Of a stretch of 64,000 nucleotides of DNA, positions 57,760-64,000 are shown in pieces. Origin of the DNA: Hyperoplus lanceolatus (Eukaryota; Chordata; Actinopteri; Uranoscopiformes; Ammodytidae); the NCBI GenBank assembly GCA_026929865.2, contig CM049397.1, forward strand, positions 3,409,501-3,473,500, in the 5' to 3' direction. The notes below the pieces were generated by a model that had not been told where the DNA came from, did not search any database, and worked only from the letters and a program-made list of their open reading frames with translations. Positions within the stretch are counted from its first letter, which is position 1. The number at the start of each line of letters is the position of its first letter. Made by a program: the position numbers and the translations under genes.

Positions 57760-60258
57760 GAAGGGAATATGAATGGTATTATTGCTATGCTCTTATACTG
57801 CATCTTACACAGGTAACGGAACATTTTTTGTTTAACCTTTTGCAGAAGAGACGGTCTCATCTGAAACTTCAACACCTGGCTGTCAGTAGATCAGATTTAT
57901 GCCCAAAACAGTGTGCTGCTCTGTTCCAGGTTCAGGTTGCAGAAGAAGGCTGTTTTATGGGTCGGTAAGTCAAATAAAAAAACAGAGGTTATACAACTAA
58001 ATATTAGTTCAGTGATTCATAGGAAAGCTAAATCTTCATGCATTTTTCAGTTGATACAGTAAATGTTTGAGTTGTAAAGAAAAATGCAGACACTGCTATT
58101 TTTTTGGAACAGTCTAATATTCCTTTTTCTTCACTTTCTGTAAAGATGAAGAAACATTTGACGAATGTTTCTTCATATTTGGATTTGGAATAGAATGTGC
58201 AATGTCCCCGATGCATTTGTGTGTTTGGAAATAAAAGCTATGATAAGGATTTTGATCTTAATACATTTTTTAAACACACTGCTATTATTTTGAACTGTAT
58301 GTGAACAGTTTAAACCTACTCAAAACAAGTTTCTTTGGACAGTGGTGGTACCTATCTCAATCAGCCACCATGTGTTACATTTACTCAATGTTGAATTAGG
58401 AATCGAAAGTCAACACATTTCAGCAGTTTATTCATTTGCACCTTATAATTCATTCTAACATGTTTGTTCCTCTCAGCCAATCACAAACATTTTCTGTTCC
58501 AGAAATGTGCATGGCTTCTGGTAAATGATAACCAAACACAAACAATATAAGAAATATTTTGAGGCTACAAATTAATCTTTTTGAAATTCCACATGACCAT
58601 AAAAGCAAAGCATATCAAAAGCACTCAATCAGTTCTTTTTTTTATGCGGTATTTTCTTCTTCAAACACTTGCATGAGCATTTTTAAAAAAAATCTTTGTG
58701 TGATAAGATCTCTGGCTTGATGGCTTAGAGTTGAAATTTATTTCATAATTTGTTTAAAAACCGCAATGGAAAATGTCTTGCTCACGCACCCTTCTGCAGG
58801 CTGCATGTCTGTGAACAGAGTTGAAAGACTCGCAGAATTTAATCTGGATTAAATGTCAACACTAAACACTAACATAACAGTAGGAGTCAGCATGGTGTAA
58901 AATATGTACACTTTTTTATTTAAGATATAGATTAACAATACGTTAAAAAAAACATAATAAAAAAAAACTTTCAAGAAACCAAACTGCAGATTAAATAAAA
59001 TATGAGTTAAATCAAAAATGAAAGATGGAACTCAATTTACAGAACTTGAGATCCATTTATAATATTTGAGTTATTACATAATCAAACATCAGCAGTCATA
59101 CTACAGTATATTCTACCTTGTTTAAAGTTTATATAATATTATATCATGTCGTGTTAGCAATAAGCCATCCACGCGAAGATATAATCAGACGTGTTGAGGT
59201 CGGGTCACACCAGAAAGCAGAAGGAACAGCAGAATAACTGCACATGGTCAAACAGTGCGTTATGGGCGTTAGCAAGAGGCTCTCTCTATTTTCCCATTTA
59301 GGGGTCTGTTTACTTCAACAGGCTTTTTTTTTTTTTTTACCATTTTACAGCATTAGAAAAGTGACTGAAGAGAGAACATGAAGCTCTCTGAGCTAACAAG
59401 CATGCTTATGGTCAGTTAGCTTGGCTTGGCAGCCTTTCCTCTTCAGTGGAGCAGTACATACTCCGACAGAGGAGTTTAAATAAAAAGAGATGGAGCAACA
59501 CAGCTAATAAGCTATAGTTCTCCATGGTGTGCTATCAGTCAACCATGTAAATTCGACCCAGGCTGAACTTGACACAAACTCATTTACTTGGCTTCATTTG
59601 CTAATGGCAGAAATAACAGTGGAAGTATTTGACATTGCTGCAAATGTTGCAGTTGTATTAGTTCTGGTGTGACCAGCCCTTTAGATTTTCGCAAAGGCAA
59701 CATTTAAAACCATTACAGGCACTGTCAACTAACGAGCACTTTTAATACTTCGGTCCAAGGCAATCCCACAATATATGAATATATGACATATTGCACATGA
59801 AAAAATCAATAGTAGTCACCAAACACTATTCATAGCACAGCTTGCGCTTAAATAACATGACTGGAGAATATAAAAGAAGCGTTAACAATATTACATGCTA
59901 AATACAAAGCAAGTATTACACTAGTTCTCTTATTAAATATGTACATTGAGCTAAGACTCTGACCGTTTGACTGGAATGTTTGGATCCCTGACAATGTTCA
60001 GTGTTGTCAGAAAAACCATAAAGGTCAAATGCTGTGAAGGAAACGTGCAGGACAGACCACCAACTACTAGGCACCATTACAAGAATACATGAAGAAGAAT
60101 TAAGCAAACAAAACTGTGAGGTGTGGCACATGCAGCAAATCAAATCCAGCTAAGGGTGTAAGGGCAGGGTGTCATATTGTATGGAATTTGATTCACACTA
60201 ATACCCAGAGTTCACCTTTTCTTGATTAATCCTCAGTTCAGCCAAGCCAAATCACTTA

Positions 60259-60260
<2 letters not shown>

Positions 60261-60339
<79 letters not shown>
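60261..60339. repeat. (GT)n microsatellite, about 39 units
   Basis: Pure GT run of about 79 bp. Confidence 0.96.
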
Positions 60340-60340
<1 letters not shown>

Positions 60341-60600
60341 TCCTTCATAAAAAAAATAAGTTACCCTGTGTGTCTTCATTATTCAAAAAGAGAGTGTCCA
60401 CTTAAGAAAGCAACATCCAAAAGTTCATCATTTCACAACATCTTCCAGACAAAAGGTTGATGTTAGTCCAAAATGAACCAAGGATCATTACTGATGGATT
60501 GAAGAAAGTCAATACATTGTAAGAGACAGTGATTTTATATGACAAACCTTGTCTTATGGTCCAACCAAATAGAAGTGTATAACAGATGTAATCCCTCAGT

Positions 60601-60874
60601 TTAAGGTGGAGTCAGCAATTCTGAGGAACGCTTGTTGTCAAAATCACTTTGTCAAATCAGTAGTGAATATCTCCTCACAATACAACATACCTGGCTGTAC
60701 TGTGTGTGTGTGCGCTGAAAACAAAATCTGGTTTTAATACACAGCCTGTATCAACTGCAGATTTGTTTCAGCACAAACATAGTATGGACAGGTCATGAAG
60801 AGATTTTCACAAATTTTGACATAAAAGTGATTTCGACAAGAAGCATTCTCCAGAATATCTGACTCCACCTTTAA
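60601..60874. repeat. Family A element, copy 8
   Basis: It starts TTAAGGTGGAGTCAGCAATT and ends CCAGAATATCTGACTCCACC then TTTAA. The internal palindrome is shortened. Confidence 0.72.
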
Positions 60875-61301
60875 ATTAACAGGGAAAGGGACTGTGGCAA
60901 ATCATTGATAATAGAATAGTTCAATAAGTGTCTAGGTGGGTACTCTGAATGAGACATGCACATGATACGTAGTGTGGATAGATTGTACGGACGCAGTGTT
61001 AACGGTGCATGTCTGGGGTTTTCCTCAAGGAGTTGGTCACTGGTGCTGGGTACCCTGTTGCTCCGCTCTGACAAAACGACTGCTACAGAGAAACAAAGAT
61101 TACAATAGTGTTATGAAACTGAGCAAGCATTAAAGAAAGCCTTTTTCACAACAAACATTCTGACTATGCACAAACAGGAAAATCACGTGTCACTAAATGC
61201 AACCATGTCTGTGTGTTGTTACGGTGTCACCAGTAAACCACAGAAGGAGTCGGCATCCACTGTAACCGTGCTCACCTTATTAGAATGAATATTGTTATTA
61301 A

Positions 61302-61350
61302 AGCTATAGTGCATAACTTATGTTCAACTTTGTGTGAACTCTTTTAGCAA
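61302..61350. repeat. Family D terminal fragment
   Basis: TTAAAGCTATAGTGCATAAC then TTATGTTCAACTTTGTGTG matches the first part of family D copies only. Confidence 0.5.
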
Positions 61351-61497
61351 TGGCTTGAATGGAACCCTTCATTTATATATATATATATATATTTACAGAT
61401 GTGTCTGTGGCGGACTGTACTGTAAGCAAAGCACTCAAGATGTGGCTTATAAAACTATTTAAAAAGCTAGGCCATCTCTATCACACATACAATACAA

Positions 61498-61695
61498 AAC
61501 ACTTTTACTCTATTTTTTTGTTCATTATGTCGAGAAACGTCAAGAATAAAGACGAATATTCCAAAATGCTATTGGAGTTAGTGGGGCATTTGTATATTTT
61601 CAGCATACTGCAATTGAAGTGCATGAATTGGGACATCCTAAATCTTTTCCTGGCATACTAAATAGTATGGAAGTATGGGTGATTGGAACACAGGG
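61498..61695. repeat. Family C MITE, 5'-truncated copy
   Basis: It has AATAAAGACGAATATTCC, TTGGGACATCCTAAATC and the right end GATTGGAACACAGGG. The left end is missing. Confidence 0.75.
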
Positions 61696-63851
61696 AGAAT
61701 GTCTTCGGATGCCAGGAGGACACCCCGCCTGGCGCCATCTGCTGAACAGTCAATGCTCTAGCACTCGGGGAGCTGTTCAAGCCAAGTCTGCTTTTCCTAC
61801 AGTGCAGTTATTCCACTACAGACCTATCCATCACACTGTGCAGCCCCTTTCACATTGCATTGAGCCAGCTATAGGCCTTAAGCCATAATGGGGAAGCAGA
61901 GTTTTTTTTTTTTCTATCACTGGTTTGAAGCCATACAAATCAAACAACTCAAGCATTTCTACGTACCTGTGAAACATGAATTATGTGAATTATCATTTAC
62001 CTGTGAACGGCCCCTCAACAAAAAAAAAATCAATACTAGTGGCTACATATAGGGGCTACAGAAACCCGTTTAAAACACTACGGCTGAGATATACACTTCT
62101 TTTTAGCAGCAACAGGCCTTGTTAGCAGCTAGCTCCTTTATATTCATCGCCGGCTAGTTGATTGCCGGCTATTTAGTGCTGGGCTGCAGTGTGTACTGCA
62201 TACTACTCAACAATACTGTAGGTATACATTTAAGATAGGGAGATTTCATATCAGATTTTTACAAACTGCCTGCCTGAAGATGGCGAACTGGCAAAAAAAA
62301 GGGGAAGCTCTGTCTCCAGGCTAAATAACAAACTTAATATAACTTTAAATCAAACACTGAGGTTGGTCTGATGCACTGATGTATGCGTCTAAAGCCTGGT
62401 GGAGACACACGGGAGAAAAAGAGCCAGTCAGGATATAAAAGAGGCTTAAACAGTATAGGAGGGATGGATGGTTCTGCTGGCTGGCTGTGTTTTTAGCCAG
62501 CACGCTTCTCTCAACAACTACTTATAAATGTCCTGGGGGTTTACATTCCACTACAGGACGTGTATATGTATCCAGGCGCACAGCAGGAATTTTCAAACCA
62601 GAACGATTAATCCCCTGTATGCGTCTGTAGCAAGGCAACGCTTTATCCGTCCGCAAGTGGACTCTGTGGGCCTGAACAACTGATGCCAAACTCTCCATTT
62701 CCCCACAGGTAAAATATTTATGGCCTATGTCTTCAACTCTGCCTGATGTTAGCATCTGCTACAAAGTACTTCTCAGTACGATCTGGGCCCAAGCACATCC
62801 TACCATGACACCCTGAAAAGGAGCTTCTTTGTAGAAGTCTTTACAGGAGAGAAACAGCAGGGAGAGATTGGAACAAGTTATGGGATGTGGCGTGGTGCTT
62901 CCTGAGGTGAAAAACCTTGAGGCGTCTGCCAGAGGGGAAAGATCTACAGATGTACCAAAGCCATCTGCGCTTCACAATCGCACTGTGCTGTCTGTCTCAC
63001 TGTGTTGTAACACTCAAAAGAAACACAGGCTGGGAACAGTCTTCCATGAAATGACACGCCCTCATATTTAAAAAAAAAAATTGTAACGTGCTGTATGACT
63101 AATTATAGAAGCTATTATTTCCAGTGTTATACACATTAAGGACAAGTGGTTGGTTAACACCTCCGTCATAGGTTTCCTATATTTTGTGTAAAATCCCAGG
63201 GGGAAATGTTGGTATTGAATGGCAACAACAACTTTTATTTTATGGTCAACACAGTTAAGGTATTCATTATATTGTTGTCAGATGCTATACAAGATTAATG
63301 CAGAATAAGAACAGACAATCCAGGCCAAGATATCCCCCCCTTTTTTTAAAGATAAGTTAAAGAAATCCCTCTAAAGCAAAATGTATTGCCTGCTTTAAAA
63401 ATCGTGGAAAAGAGGCCAACTAAAAAGGTGTCTGGCTGCAACGAATCGGTCACATTAACAGTTTGAAATATGTCGACAATAACAACATAAAAAAGGGTCA
63501 AACATCTGCTACAGATTTGAAATGCATCACTACAAGGGAGACCATTTCAAAATACTTAATAAAAGAAAGCTTCTGAGACAAAAATACATCAAGTATGAGT
63601 CACTGAAGGACAAGCGACCCTCCTCCTTTCCTTTGATATGACATGAATGTGGGATCGGCGTGGCGGGCCAGCAAAGTAAACAAGGAAATGGGCTATTTGA
63701 ACTAAAAAATGTAATTGTTTGATTACATCAGTTTTAAAAGCATGTAAGTGCGGTGAGCGGGTTGGATAATGCTGAAAATACATCTCATCATTTTGTTTTT
63801 AATCCAGTTGCTTGTCTTGGCTGGTCCATGGGTTTCGGACAGCAACACATA
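61696..63851. other. Intergenic sequence, no gene supported
   Basis: Short frames at 62522-62755 (minus) and 62868-63071 (plus) show no domain and no splice context. No repeat family was recognised. Confidence 0.4.
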
Positions 63852-64000
63852 CCCTGTTTTCCAATACCCATACTTCCCTACTATTTAGTATGCCAGAAAA
63901 AGATTTAGGACGTCCCAATACATGCAAGTCGATTGTAGTATGCTGAAAATACATAAATGCCCCCACTAACTTCAAAAGCATTTCGGGGGACTCATCTTTA
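63852..64000 (-). repeat. Family C MITE, reverse copy running off the window
   Basis: It starts CCCTGTTTTCCAATACCCAT and continues TTTAGTATGCCAGAAAAAG, the reverse complement of the family C right end. The remainder lies beyond the window edge. Confidence 0.78.

Larger units (their letters stand above)
58915..61082 (-). other. Candidate terminal exon and 3' UTR of an unidentified minus-strand gene
   Basis: On the minus strand a pyrimidine tract and AG (TTTGTTTCTCTGTAG, ending near 61083) are followed by a frame open for about 70 codons (stop at 60871). About 2 kb of AT-rich sequence follows, ending with AATAAA at 58920-58915. Other frames from the same acceptor stop earlier. I do not recognise the product. 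A family A copy (60601-60874) and a (GT)n run lie inside, which argues for non-coding sequence or UTR. Confidence 0.25.

Noticed and set aside
57846-57964. Exon-like interval (TTTTGCAG acceptor, GGTCG|GTAAGT donor, one frame open for 39 codons)
   Set aside because: An open frame of this length is common by chance, the translation is not recognised and no partner exon was found.
62522-63071. Two short frames (minus 77 and plus 67 codons)
   Set aside because: No domain, no splice signals and no similarity I recognise.

Overview
The window looks like teleost fish nuclear DNA, probably from a spiny-rayed (percomorph) lineage. It has spliced vertebrate genes with GT-AG introns, long (GT)n/(AC)n microsatellites, tRNA-derived SINEs and many small inverted-repeat DNA transposons of the kind common in fish. 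No prokaryotic or viral gene organisation is visible.

Main gene (+ strand, 2543-49974): a complete set of 13 coding exons of a lysyl oxidase-like 2 gene (loxl2). I joined the exons by GT-AG sites and matching phases. The lengths sum to 2301 nt, that is 766 residues plus a stop, against 774 in human LOXL2. The product has a signal peptide, four SRCR domains (coding exons 1-2, 3-4, 5-6, 7-8) and a C-terminal copper amine oxidase domain (coding exons 9-13). The copper histidines and the lysine and tyrosine that form the LTQ cofactor are all present. A non-coding first exon and the promoter were not identified. Sequence alone does not decide between loxl2a and loxl2b.

Introns: the 18.7 kb intron between coding exons 2 and 3 holds a 30-bp minisatellite of about 59 units, split by a 410-bp inverted-repeat element with a 3-bp target duplication. 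It also holds a SINE with a 12-bp target duplication, several MITEs and a Tc1-like deletion derivative with terminal repeats of about 230 bp. Later introns hold two copies of a 1.25-kb GGGGAGAA-ended element (one carrying a nested insertion with an 8-bp target duplication), a solo LTR with a 5-bp target duplication, a TTAA-flanked piggyBac-like MITE, a partial duplication of the coding exon 6 splice acceptor, a 478-bp CTA repeat and a (TG)n tract abutting the acceptor of coding exon 10.

Second gene (- strand, 53110 to about 55033), tail-to-tail with loxl2: a short actinoporin-like gene (162 residues, two coding exons, an inferred 5' UTR exon and a TATA box). A truncated Tc1-like element lies in its first intron. 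From 55.1 kb to the end the sequence is mostly non-coding and MITE-rich, with a weak candidate for the terminal exon and long 3' UTR of a further minus-strand gene at 58.9-61.1 kb.

I found no convincing new multi-gene system. The more unusual signals are the TG-tract acceptor before the catalytic exon, the exon 6 acceptor duplication, the element with NRF1/YY1-like motifs inside the minisatellite, and the divergent actinoporin-like protein.
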